Assembly (NCBI RefSeq): GCF_000238355.1
Contig: NZ_AHCA01000001.1
Span: forward strand, 868,001 to 932,000
Length of the DNA stretch: 64,000 bases
Direction: 5' to 3'
Origin: Pseudoalteromonas haloplanktis ATCC 14393
Lineage (GTDB): Bacteria; Pseudomonadota; Gammaproteobacteria; Enterobacterales; Alteromonadaceae
Made by a program: the position numbers and the translations under genes. How positions within the stretch are numbered: position 1 is the stretch's first letter; each line of letters opens with the position of its first letter. Positions 48,747 through 57,490 of the stretch are shown one piece after another. The notes under the pieces are model-generated. The model did not search any database. It was not told where the DNA came from and worked only from the letters and a program-made list of their open reading frames with translations.

Positions 48747-49962
48747 AAATCACATTTTGAGCTAATAGCTGTCCTTGCGACTCGCTCTCTTGGCGCTTTA
48801 AATAACTAAATAATAATAAACAACTCAGCGCAAGACTTGCCGCGATAAGCGAGCCAAGTGTAGCAAAACGAAAACTAAACCACTGTGCAATTAAACCCGT
48901 ACTGGCAGTACCAAGCATCACCCCTACTTTAATTGCATTACCATAAAAAGCAGAAGTAAAACCAATCCGTGACGGCAGCTGTTCTTGTAAAATTGTTAGA
49001 CCGATACCCGCAAAAATGCCATAAAAAATAGCATTAACACCTTGCAGTATGAAGAATTGCCATACTTGGTTGGCAAAAAATACACCAAGGTAGAACAAAA
49101 TAGCACAGCTAAAAGCAAAACCTAGTAAGGTTGTTTTAGTGATGCGTTTGCTGAGCTTTGCGGTATACAGCATTACAGGTATTTCAATTAATGCCACCAT
49201 GCCCATAAATATTCCAGGCATATTATTGGCAAAGCCCAGTTCATTAATTGTATAAAGCGGTAAGGCACTGGCGTACATAATATTGCCAATTGAGCCAAAG
49301 GTTATAGCAGCACCTAAAGCCCAAAACGATAGATTGATAGGCTGATTTGGCTCAGCCTTTTTAGCTCTGTCGTTAGCATCAGTGCTTGGCAAAAACTTCA
49401 TTGCAAAAATTAATGCCAGTAATGCAAACGTCGCCGCGGTATAAAATGAGCGGCTAAAAGCAACGCCTGACGCAAGTAGGTAACCAAGTGGTGGGCCTGC
49501 GACCCAGGCAAATGAAATAGCGGCTCTTAGGCGAGTATTAAACTGAGTGATATCAATATGTGCTTGCTGATCAGCCCACTGGCGAGCAATGGTCATAACT
49601 TGCGGTATCGCAGCGTTTCCCATCGAGAGCAAGAGAACTCCGGCTGCAAACACTTGCCAAAAAGACGTTGCGTTGGCAAACACAACTAATGCCATCCCCA
49701 TGCCAGAGACCGCGATCATAAACATCTTTTTAGCACTCACCCCCTTATCAGCCAACCCACCTAACCATTGACTAAAAAGAATGCCCATCAAAGTGACCCC
49801 TGTGGTGTATACACCCAAATAAATAGGTGGGCTTTGTAAACCCTCAACAATAAACAAACTCATAAGTGGATTAACAAATGCGCCAATTAAGCCCGTTAAT
49901 AAGCTTAATAAAATAAAAACCACACCATATTGTTTGAATATTGACTTCAAGAAACACCACAC
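48745..49962 (-). CDS. MFS sugar-efflux-type transporter (Set-like)
   Basis: A 405-residue 12-helix major facilitator. The SQWLGGLADKGVSAKKMF loop and the NTRLRAAISFAWVAGPPLGYLLAS segment fit the sugar efflux (SetA/SetB) group. Export of sugars or toxic analogues is the usual role. It starts at GTG 49962, with AGGT about 4 nt upstream; a TTG a few codons on is an alternative. It follows the SGNH gene by 68 bp, so it may be the last gene of the SoxR-controlled group. Confidence 0.8.
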   Translation of the reverse strand: MWCFLKSIFKQYGVVFILLSLLTGLIGAFVNPLMSLFIVEGLQSPPIYLGVYTTGVTLMGILFSQWLGGLADKGVSAKKMFMIAVSGMGMALVVFANATSFWQVFAAGVLLLSMGNAAIPQVMTIARQWADQQAHIDITQFNTRLRAAISFAWVAGPPLGYLLASGVAFSRSFYTAATFALLALIFAMKFLPSTDANDRAKKAEPNQPINLSFWALGAAITFGSIGNIMYASALPLYTINELGFANNMPGIFMGMVALIEIPVMLYTAKLSKRITKTTLLGFAFSCAILFYLGVFFANQVWQFFILQGVNAIFYGIFAGIGLTILQEQLPSRIGFTSAFYGNAIKVGVMLGTASTGLIAQWFSFRFATLGSLIAASLALSCLLLFSYLKRQESESQGQLLAQNVI

Positions 49963-50030
49963 AGACCTAAAAATAAGCCGCGCATTATACGCAGCTTTAA
50001 GTAATATTAAAATACAAATTGGATTATTAA

Positions 50031-50675
50031 TTAATCAACATCGACGCTACAATTAACCAGAAAACCTTCCTCATTACGCAATAAGCTATCCAAGTGCTCA
50101 GCAAGCAAATTATGTGAAGCTGGTGCTAGATGGATCCCTTCATTAGGGCATGGATTTACTAGCGAATAAGCATCTAAAAAATGACATTGGTGTAATTTTG
50201 CAATCTCAGCATAGCGTGGTGCTAACTGTTGCGATTTAATTTCAGCACCAGCGTAGATACGTTGATATTGGCTAACTTCATAAACTTTAGACGGGCTAAT
50301 AACAATACGTTTTGGTAGCCTAATATTGGTATAAAAGTGAGTAATCTCTAGCAGTAACTTATTCAACCCTTGCGCTATTTGTTCAGGCGTTAAATTAAAG
50401 CGGGTTTTTAAATCATTGGTACCAAGCTGAATAATAATCACATCCAATTGATTTTCTTCAAGATAAGGCTTTAAATATTTTAATCCAGACTTATCTCCGT
50501 TGAACGGCGGGTTATTCACCAAAGTACGATTAGGCTGCCCTGCTTCAATAACTTCATCACCCTCTCTCATTAACTGCTTTAATAAAGTAGGCCAGCGTTC
50601 CCCCTCAGCCAGCCGTTTGCCATCAACCGGTGAAATTCCAAAGGTATTAGAATCACCAAAACAAAGGATATTCAT
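50031..50675 (-). CDS. SGNH/GDSL hydrolase
   Basis: A 214-residue esterase with the SGNH blocks in order: GDSNTFG (Ser nucleophile), the Gly block, GTNDLKTRF (Asn) and EGIHLAPASH (catalytic His; the usual DxxH Asp is Glu). There is no signal peptide, so it is probably cytoplasmic, like arylesterase/TesA relatives. Its start abuts the stop of the DsrE gene. The substrate is unknown. Confidence 0.85.
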   Translation of the reverse strand: MNILCFGDSNTFGISPVDGKRLAEGERWPTLLKQLMREGDEVIEAGQPNRTLVNNPPFNGDKSGLKYLKPYLEENQLDVIIIQLGTNDLKTRFNLTPEQIAQGLNKLLLEITHFYTNIRLPKRIVISPSKVYEVSQYQRIYAGAEIKSQQLAPRYAEIAKLHQCHFLDAYSLVNPCPNEGIHLAPASHNLLAEHLDSLLRNEEGFLVNCSVDVD

Positions 50676-51200
50676 CTAAAACGGATTCAATGTATAACCT
50701 TGTTGCTGCAACTGCGCATGGGCAGTCATGGCTGAAAGCGCCATTTTCACTCCAGGTATTAGTTGCCCAGCCGCCACTTTCATATGAGTTGCCGATTGCC
50801 CACACACATACACAACTGTGTTATTAGCAAGGAGTTGCTCAATCAAAGATTGGGTTTTGTTATCTTTGTCAAAACGCGCTTTATAAAAGCTATTTTCAAG
50901 CACATCAACACTCGCACCACCATGTACAACTAACGCCAACTGAATGTTTTCTGGTTTTACTCCATGGGCAACATGCATATTGATAAAACGCGCTAGCGAG
51001 TTAATATGATTATTTTGTGAGCCCTTTGCAGCGCCATCGCCTACATCAAAGGCAATCTTAAACTGTGCTTGACTCAAATCAGAGACATGAGCTGGCACGT
51101 TATAAAAATAACCATAGTCTTTAATTACAGGAGCTGGCTCGTCTGCCAAACAAGTTAGGCTAGTTAAGAGTAGGCTTAAGCCAGTAAGTAACGTTTTCAT
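50676..51200 (-). CDS. Exported DsrE-family protein
   Basis: A 174-residue protein with a signal peptide (cut near LADEPAP) and a DsrE/DsrF-like domain: FKIAFDVGDGAAKGSQNNHINSLARFINMHVAHG, then a Cys motif VVYVCGQSATHMKVAAGQL. DsrE-like proteins transfer or sense sulfur at such a Cys. It is second in the minus-strand group, 48 bp after the flavodoxin gene, so likely under SoxR control. Confidence 0.83.
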   Translation of the reverse strand: MKTLLTGLSLLLTSLTCLADEPAPVIKDYGYFYNVPAHVSDLSQAQFKIAFDVGDGAAKGSQNNHINSLARFINMHVAHGVKPENIQLALVVHGGASVDVLENSFYKARFDKDNKTQSLIEQLLANNTVVYVCGQSATHMKVAAGQLIPGVKMALSAMTAHAQLQQQGYTLNPF

Positions 51201-51248
51201 AAATCATCCTTTTTACTTTTTTACTTAGCCTAACGCTAATTAGCATAA

Positions 51249-51713
51249 TTAACTAGCCTGAACATGCGAATGGGCTTTAAAAGTCATCCCTAAATAATTG
51301 AATGTATGTTTAAACATATCAATAAATGCATCCGGCGCAGTCGCAGATGCTGCATTAGACAGAATTGAAAACTGTTTTTGTCTTAAGGTTCTCAGCTTTG
51401 GCTTAAGTGCTTCGTCATCCATATAGTCGGTAATTCTATCCATAAACGCCTTCATTTTCGGTGTCGTACTATACCAATACACAGGGGATGCAAACACCCA
51501 GTGTTCATAACGTAATAGCACCTCAAACAGGTTATAGAAATCATCATTTTTATATTGCTTATCATAGCGATAAGGTGAAATAACATAGTCATCTAAGCAA
51601 AAAACAATGCCACTTTGTTGTTTGCTATACGCATTAGCTTGTGCGGTGGTATTGCCATTTTTACGGCCACTTGAATAAATGATTGCGGTATTATTTACTG
51701 ATTTGTCTTGCAT
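51249..51713 (-). CDS. Flavodoxin-type FMN reductase under SoxR control
   Basis: A 154-residue flavodoxin-like protein with the FMN phosphate loop SSGRKNGNTTAQ near residue 15 and ASPVYWYSTTPKMKAFMDR, typical of NADPH-dependent FMN reductases. It is divergent from soxR. Its promoter has TTGACC and TAAGCT with a 19-bp spacer containing a SoxR box, and GGAG lies 8 nt before the ATG. It could repair or reduce redox-cycling compounds or FeS clusters under oxidative stress. Confidence 0.85.
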   Translation of the reverse strand: MQDKSVNNTAIIYSSGRKNGNTTAQANAYSKQQSGIVFCLDDYVISPYRYDKQYKNDDFYNLFEVLLRYEHWVFASPVYWYSTTPKMKAFMDRITDYMDDEALKPKLRTLRQKQFSILSNAASATAPDAFIDMFKHTFNYLGMTFKAHSHVQAS

Positions 51714-51745
51714 TGAGTTAACTCCTTTTTTTATGATGGAGCAAA

Positions 51746-51774
51746 GCTTAAAACCTCAAGTTAACTTAAGGTCA
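51746..51774 (-). promoter_or_regulatory. SoxR-activated promoter
   Basis: On the minus strand TTGACC (-35) and TAAGCT (-10) are separated by 19 bp, longer than the usual 17, as in promoters that need a MerR-family activator. The spacer holds the SoxR box. It drives the FMN-reductase gene at 51713. Confidence 0.8.
51754..51771. promoter_or_regulatory. SoxR operator
   Basis: CCTCAAGTTAACTTAAGG matches the SoxR consensus CCTCAAGTTAACTTGAGG at 17 of 18 positions and is 42 bp before the soxR ATG, inside the spacer of the divergent promoter. Confidence 0.9.
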
Positions 51775-51813
51775 ACAAGCAATTTAGAAACTTTTTTAAC
51801 AAGAAGAAAAACG

Positions 51814-52275
51814 ATGACCGTTCAACAGAAAAAACTCATCGAGGCTAACTTAACAGTGGGCTTTGTGGCTAAGCGCAGTGGTGTAAAGGTATCAACACTA
51901 CACTTTTACGAAACGAAAGGGTTAATACGTAGCTGGCGCAATAATGGTAACCAACGCCGATATAAACCAGACGTGCTACGCCGCGTTGCCGTTATAAAAG
52001 CGGCTCAAGCAATGGGTATAACGCTTGAAGAAATAAAGCAAACTCTTGCCACCTTACCCGACGAACGCACGCCCACCAAAAAGGATTGGTCAGCCTTGTC
52101 TAAACAATGGCAAGCCCAACTTGATGAACGCATTGCCTTTATGCAGCGCTTACGCGAACGAGTCGATGGCTGCATAGGCTGCGGCTGTCTGTCGATGGAC
52201 AAATGCCCTATTTATAATAAAGACGATTACTTAGGTGATATACAAAACGGTGCAGTATTATTGAATAACAACTAA
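51814..52275 (+). CDS. soxR: Redox-sensing regulator SoxR
   Basis: A 153-residue MerR-family protein with a winged helix (FVAKRSGVKVSTLHFYETKGLI, about residues 18-39) and the [2Fe-2S] ligand motif CIGCGCLSMDKC near residue 120, as in E. coli SoxR (154). The start at 51814 is taken from the match to SoxR length. Oxidation of its cluster by redox-cycling compounds should activate the divergent promoter at 51746-51774. SoxS is not in the window, in keeping with direct control outside enteric bacteria. Confidence 0.95.
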   Translation: MTVQQKKLIEANLTVGFVAKRSGVKVSTLHFYETKGLIRSWRNNGNQRRYKPDVLRRVAVIKAAQAMGITLEEIKQTLATLPDERTPTKKDWSALSKQWQAQLDERIAFMQRLRERVDGCIGCGCLSMDKCPIYNKDDYLGDIQNGAVLLNNN

Positions 52276-52290
52276 ATTATAATCAATTTG

Positions 52291-52797
52291 TCAAAGCTTA
52301 CAGGTTGTGTAAATAGTAAAACTTTGGCCTTTATTTTCTGCAATAGGTATATCGTATGTATGCGGCTCTTGAGCAATATCACACACAAGATTGCCTAATA
52401 GTTTAACAAGCGTTTGACTATCAGGATTCAAGGAAATAATTGAATACCATATAATTACGCCCTCTGGCGTACCATCATCAATATAAATATGTTGATGAAC
52501 GGACTCGTTATCAAACATATTACTTGGTTTAGCCGTCCTAATTACCTTTTCTGGAAATGAAAAACGACCATAGTGATCGGTAACAGACTTATCAATATAT
52601 TCCTTGCTATATGTAAGCGACCTCAGCACCTCTACTCCTGCTTGAGGTTTGCCATCACTTAACAAAACACCTTTAACTGGCGCTGATAATACATAATCCT
52701 GCTTTTGAAAAAAACCAAACATATCTGCGTAAGCCTGCATTGTCATAAGTAAAATGAGGGTACTTATTGAATAAAACATAAATCTGCGCATTAACAT
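52291..52797 (-). CDS. Exported small protein, DUF6795-like, T6SS-linked
   Basis: A 168-residue protein with a signal peptide (cut near AYADMF) and a beta-sandwich region, VLSAPVKGVLLSDGKPQAGVEVLRSLTYSKEY, resembling the DUF6795/carboxypeptidase-regulatory style seen beside T6SS effectors. It ends the minus-strand island, 131 bp after the small 70-residue gene. A role in immunity or periplasmic modulation is a context-based guess. Confidence 0.6.
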   Translation of the reverse strand: MLMRRFMFYSISTLILLMTMQAYADMFGFFQKQDYVLSAPVKGVLLSDGKPQAGVEVLRSLTYSKEYIDKSVTDHYGRFSFPEKVIRTAKPSNMFDNESVHQHIYIDDGTPEGVIIWYSIISLNPDSQTLVKLLGNLVCDIAQEPHTYDIPIAENKGQSFTIYTTCKL

Positions 52798-52928
52798 ATC
52801 TACTTTCCCTTATTTTTCTTCATAGAGCCTAATAATGAGATATCACTCAAATGGAGAAAGTAATTCTAATTACCTGATAACAAAGTTATGTGGCATCTAT
52901 TACGGTAGCTAAATCATTTTGCAATTAA

Positions 52929-53141
52929 CTACAGATCTACCATAAAAAACGATGTGAATTTTTGCCACAAGGTTTTGCCAAACTTGATCTCGCTTTCAGC
53001 TTTTATGTTATCTGCATATTTCCATGGAAATTTAAAAATATCCGGTGTTGTTAGCTTTTTAATAGGTTTACTCATTAAAAGGTTATCGAGCTGCTCCTCG
53101 TCATTAAATTCTTTTCTCAACTCGTCATCCGCTTTAGACAT
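52929..53141 (-). CDS. Small hypothetical protein in T6SS island
   Basis: A 70-residue, charged N-terminal protein (MSKADDELRKEFNDEEQLD), ending in an aromatic/basic segment (KTLWQKFTSFFMVDL). No family is recognised. It follows the DUF6708-like gene past a 14-bp perfect hairpin and could be a remnant of a second immunity gene. Expression is not certain. Confidence 0.45.
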   Translation of the reverse strand: MSKADDELRKEFNDEEQLDNLLMSKPIKKLTTPDIFKFPWKYADNIKAESEIKFGKTLWQKFTSFFMVDL

Positions 53142-53195
53142 GTGTTCTGGTCAACTCCAGCCAAATATTTCAATATACTCATAGTATTCCTTTAT

Positions 53196-53227
53196 AAACC
53201 TAGGCAGCATTTGTGCTGCCTAGGTTT
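53196..53227. terminator. 14-bp perfect hairpin in T6SS island
   Basis: The arms at 53196-53209 and 53214-53227 pair perfectly around a TTTG tetraloop. It lies between the DUF6708-like gene and the small gene. There is no long T-run, but the stem strength suggests termination or mRNA protection. Confidence 0.6.
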
Positions 53228-53279
53228 GAATTCCTTTTCTGATTGTTAACGTATCATGGACCCTGAAACTTAAGCAGTT

Positions 53280-54269
53280 TCACGGAAAGCCGATAAAAAG
53301 TTGAAGCGCAAGGTGCTTAGCTTTATATTTCCACGTTAATTGCTCTATGCGCTCAGGCTCTGCTTTCCAATGCTGCCAAGGTTTGATTATTTCTTCCTGC
53401 TCTCTACCTTTAAGCCAATCGAAAGGAAATGCTTCACTCAGAATTTCCTCTTCAATTTCTAATTGCTGCGAAAACGAAAATGAGGACCAAAACTCATCAG
53501 GCCGATTATTCCTCTTATCAAATTCAGCTGTAATGGGGTCTAAATGTCGGTGTTGTTCATATACCGGCACATCGGGCAATGGCTTACTTAAATCCATAAA
53601 GCGCACATAACACTCCCATAATAAATAACAATGGACAGGATTCGCTGAAAGCTCTACAACTGAACCGGTAACAGTTGTTTTAGGGTACTTCTCTTGGTCT
53701 ATATGACTAATTTCTGGAAAGTAATTCATCACACCCGGCGCGCCCATTTTCGAGGTTAACCTGCAAACAATCTCTTCCCATTTAAAGCAACAGTTACCTA
53801 AGTCATCTCGTTGTTCACAACCTGGTATATCAAAAGTAAACCCGACCGTTTGGTTTTGCCTGTCAAGGTACATCATCTTATCAGGTATATATCTAGCCGT
53901 TATTGGTAGTAAATTTAAGAAGAATAAGTTCCAGCAAAAGGTAACAAGTGGTATCCACCACTGAAAATTTTCACCTTCATCATAAAATGGAAGTGATAAG
54001 ATACTAATTAATGTAACAAAGCTTAATACAGCACCAATAGCCATTGGACCAAATAATATGGCTTTTATAGGGTTATTACCACAAGGTGCTATTTTATATT
54101 GCTCTTTTTTATTCGCGTAAATGCGCCTATCTTGATTTAGCCAACGTCGGAAAAAACATAATCCTCTAAATTCGCTTCCTTCATTTATTATTCGGTGCGC
54201 TTCAAAAAAACGATTAAACTTCGTTTTCTTTGGCATGATTCCAACACCAAAGTAATTATTCTTTTGCAT
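53280..54269 (-). CDS. DUF6708-like membrane protein, candidate immunity protein
   Basis: A 329-residue protein with two membrane helices (about residues 72-97 and 104-124: AILFGPMAIGAVLSFVTLISILSLPFY and WWIPLVTFCWNLFFLNLLPI), then a soluble domain with KFRWEEI-like and VELSANPVHCYLLWECYVRFMD segments resembling DUF6708. It starts 8 bp after the effector stop with AAGGAACC before the ATG. As the membrane protein paired with a membrane-acting effector, it is the best immunity candidate, though this is inferred from position. Confidence 0.7.
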   Translation of the reverse strand: MQKNNYFGVGIMPKKTKFNRFFEAHRIINEGSEFRGLCFFRRWLNQDRRIYANKKEQYKIAPCGNNPIKAILFGPMAIGAVLSFVTLISILSLPFYDEGENFQWWIPLVTFCWNLFFLNLLPITARYIPDKMMYLDRQNQTVGFTFDIPGCEQRDDLGNCCFKWEEIVCRLTSKMGAPGVMNYFPEISHIDQEKYPKTTVTGSVVELSANPVHCYLLWECYVRFMDLSKPLPDVPVYEQHRHLDPITAEFDKRNNRPDEFWSSFSFSQQLEIEEEILSEAFPFDWLKGREQEEIIKPWQHWKAEPERIEQLTWKYKAKHLALQLFIGFP

Positions 54270-54277
54270 CAGGTTCC

Positions 54278-57200
54278 TTATGCGATTGCTAAATCAGGTG
54301 AGGCATTTTCAATTGGCTTTTCAAACGCATCAAAATCTATCGGCAAAGTTAGACTTTCGTTGTAAATAAGTGTTGATGTTATTTCAACATCAAACACACT
54401 AATGTTCGGTGATTCAATTTCAAACTCATAGGTGGCTGCATTTAAGCTCAGACTATTTTCATCAAATTCAGATAAATACTCTTTAGTGCCTTCAACCCAG
54501 GTTGCTTTTTTATAAACATTTAACGTTGTTGGATGCCGCCATGAGTATTTTACATCTAATAGCAACTCGGATTTACCAACTATAAACATGGGTAATTCAA
54601 CTTTTACTGTATAATAATTACCACCATCAAAAAAAGTAGGAGTATTAACAGTCACCTTAGGCGAGAATAATACACTTTGGATATATTTAAAATATTGGTT
54701 TGGGTCTGAGAAAGTATTGTAAATAGCGTCCTCTTCACCAGCAAATACGCCTCGCTTATGTTTGGCAAACGGGCCAAACTTTGCCCAAATCTCTAGTTTG
54801 CTATCTGTCAACCACACAGCAAGTAAACTAAATACGATAGAGCCTAATAATAATGCCCACCCCCATGGTCCAAGACTTGCGAATAGTATAGTGTGTATAC
54901 CAAGCCCTATACTGAAACCTGCTGCTGCAAACATAGCAATACCGGCATCAGTGTCACTTTTACTGATTAGTTGGTATGCATCTACGCCTTGAATTACGCC
55001 CATGAGTATACCCATAGCACCAGCAAAACCTCTCAATATTGTTAATTGAGCGTTGTTTGTTGCAAGTATTGAAAATTTACTTACTACATTTTTTAATCTA
55101 GATTTTGTTAAGAATTTATTCTCTAAATCTGATGAATACGCTTCCCAGACACTTCCAACAGCAGCTAAGCTAACCCCTAATAAGGCTATATTTTTAGAAA
55201 TTTCATAGGGAGTGCCTTTTTTAAACTCTTTTTCATAATCATTATAAGCAACATAACTGCTATAGCCGGTCAAAAATAGTAAAGGGATAGACACAAAACG
55301 CCCTGCTGCGAGTGTTATGCGTTTAAGCATAATTTTATCTAAGCCTCGATAATGAAACTCTTCGCCAAGACTTCTCGCGGGGCTGTCGAATAATACTTTG
55401 GCGGGAATATCATTTTCAGGCAATGTGAGTACATAAGATTGACTGCCAGACATGAGAGCAGCTAGCGTTTTTTGCTCTAATACCATTTTTGCCATTTGCG
55501 TCACTAAAGCAATTGTTTGTTTAAATAACCGTTGGTTACTGGCATTAATACCATTTGCAAAAAGAGGCTGCTTTAAAGCTTTTGCGACTGTAATAACTTG
55601 GTTTGTATTGGTAGAGGTAATTTTCCCTTTTTCTTCAATGGCTTTGATAATATTTCTAAATGCGCTACGTTGCTTTTTAGTTTTTAAGTCATTTAATAGC
55701 GGATGACTTACAATATCCATATTCAATGCAAAACGCCCTTCGGGTACTGCATTTGCTGGGTGTATTTGTAGGTTTTTAAACTGTGCAATATTGCGTGACT
55801 TACTAAAGCCACCAATTAAATGGTGATACTTTATTCCCTTTTCTGTCAGCTCTTTGCCAAAAGTAGAAAACACGCGTTCTTGTAAGCCCAACCACTCATT
55901 TAGGCCTTTTGAGACAACATCAAGTACGTTTTTATTCAATAAATAAGCGGGTATAAACGGTAATGAAAGCTCTTCTTTAATTTTGTCATGATCAAACTTT
56001 TTAGGATTGAACCCTTCAACCGTATTGGATATTAAGTCTTCATCATAATCTGTGTTAACTAAGTTATCGCCATAGGCGTCAGGATGCACACAAAACTGCT
56101 TACTAAACCAGTTATCTCTAGTTTGTGTTACCTCAAGCACCAGCGCTTTATTGTCTTCAAACTGCTGATCTATTCGGTCGATCAGTTTTTTCTTTTTAGC
56201 TTTATCGCATAGCGCAGGCAAATAAGCTGATAACGTGGATTTGGGTAAGATAAGTGTGATTAATTGCTCACAAATCAATTCAGCAGCAAGGCCATAACTT
56301 AATACGCCAGCGGTGGTGAAATCTTTCACTAAATCTTCCCACTCTGCTGGTGGGTCAATATTAATTTGTTGGCTTATCTCATGTAATGTTAACTTTTGTG
56401 CTTGGCAATTTAAATAATATAAATCGTAGAGCTTTTCTCGCGCATCTAAGTAACATTCAACAGCATCGGTCACTGAGGTCGGGTTGGTTCCTAACAGGTA
56501 TTTTTCTAATTCCTGCTCAGACACTTCTCTAGCAGCTTTTCGTGTATTTCTGCTTTGTGGGTCTTCTTTTTCAAACGGCTTATGCATCGTTTTAGGTGTG
56601 CTGAGCGCCTGCTTTTGCCATAATTCATCATTAAAATACAGCTGATGAGCGAGCATTGCTGATTTATAATACCCATTTGATTCAAGTTCTGCTTGGTGGT
56701 TTTTTAAAGCATTCACATAATAATCTGCAGTTACTTTTTGCGCTTGCGCAATACCTAAAACATCATGTATGAAGACGTTTACTTTACCACCTAAAACATT
56801 CATATTTTTAATAGCGCCCCAATTAGGAGCGCTACTTAAATCCAATGATTGCATTCTTTTAGTGCGGTAGCGGCTCGCTGTTTGAGAATCATCACACTTG
56901 CTCAGCAAGGGCTTTTTGCTAAGACGAGAATCACTTTCATACATGCCACCTAATGTGGTGATATATTCCCAAGACCATTGCACTCGAGAAAAAGCAATTT
57001 GAACATCTGGTGTCTGCGCCGCTGCGGCTGAGCCAAATAATCCTATTATTTTGCGAGGTAATAAAATATCTTGATTAAATACACTCGTATGTGGCCTGAA
57101 ATCCTGACTGTGGTGCAGGGATAAATCAACATCACTCAATTGCTTATCGGCTAGCGCTGCAATCTCTCGCCACAAAAAACCATTGATATAGATATAGTAA

Positions 57201-57490
57201 TAACCGTATGCAGCATTTTCCTCAGGTAAAGGTCTGAACTTATCCATCGGGATAAATTCAGGCGCACCCGCTTTACTTTTATCTAGTGTGTAGTCTTTAA
57301 ATACGAGTGGCGTTATTGTTACAAATGTTGGCTTTTGGTCCGCTGCTAAGTCTTGTGACTTTAGCTTTTTAGCGGCTTTACCAAAAGGAATGCAAAGCTC
57401 TGGGCCAGAAAAACTCTGCAAAAACAGGTTTAAGCTACAATCTTTAGCTTCATCAACAATCCTAGGGGCGTATACATATTGTGTTGTCAT
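54278..57490 (-). CDS. VasX/BTH_I2691-like T6SS membrane effector
   Basis: A 1070-residue protein. Its N-terminus (to about 200: GYYYIYINGFLWREI and related) resembles the VasX N-terminal region of effectors such as VasX and the BTH_I2691 family. A long helical middle follows, then a cluster of hydrophobic helices at about 732-750, 766-785, 815-838, 849-873 and 876-895, typical of colicin-like pore formers. A 170-residue beta domain closes the protein. It starts right after the PAAR gene stop with GAGGGAG as ribosome site. It likely depolarises target-cell membranes after T6SS delivery. Confidence 0.82.
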   Translation of the reverse strand: MTTQYVYAPRIVDEAKDCSLNLFLQSFSGPELCIPFGKAAKKLKSQDLAADQKPTFVTITPLVFKDYTLDKSKAGAPEFIPMDKFRPLPEENAAYGYYYIYINGFLWREIAALADKQLSDVDLSLHHSQDFRPHTSVFNQDILLPRKIIGLFGSAAAAQTPDVQIAFSRVQWSWEYITTLGGMYESDSRLSKKPLLSKCDDSQTASRYRTKRMQSLDLSSAPNWGAIKNMNVLGGKVNVFIHDVLGIAQAQKVTADYYVNALKNHQAELESNGYYKSAMLAHQLYFNDELWQKQALSTPKTMHKPFEKEDPQSRNTRKAAREVSEQELEKYLLGTNPTSVTDAVECYLDAREKLYDLYYLNCQAQKLTLHEISQQINIDPPAEWEDLVKDFTTAGVLSYGLAAELICEQLITLILPKSTLSAYLPALCDKAKKKKLIDRIDQQFEDNKALVLEVTQTRDNWFSKQFCVHPDAYGDNLVNTDYDEDLISNTVEGFNPKKFDHDKIKEELSLPFIPAYLLNKNVLDVVSKGLNEWLGLQERVFSTFGKELTEKGIKYHHLIGGFSKSRNIAQFKNLQIHPANAVPEGRFALNMDIVSHPLLNDLKTKKQRSAFRNIIKAIEEKGKITSTNTNQVITVAKALKQPLFANGINASNQRLFKQTIALVTQMAKMVLEQKTLAALMSGSQSYVLTLPENDIPAKVLFDSPARSLGEEFHYRGLDKIMLKRITLAAGRFVSIPLLFLTGYSSYVAYNDYEKEFKKGTPYEISKNIALLGVSLAAVGSVWEAYSSDLENKFLTKSRLKNVVSKFSILATNNAQLTILRGFAGAMGILMGVIQGVDAYQLISKSDTDAGIAMFAAAGFSIGLGIHTILFASLGPWGWALLLGSIVFSLLAVWLTDSKLEIWAKFGPFAKHKRGVFAGEEDAIYNTFSDPNQYFKYIQSVLFSPKVTVNTPTFFDGGNYYTVKVELPMFIVGKSELLLDVKYSWRHPTTLNVYKKATWVEGTKEYLSEFDENSLSLNAATYEFEIESPNISVFDVEITSTLIYNESLTLPIDFDAFEKPIENASPDLAIA

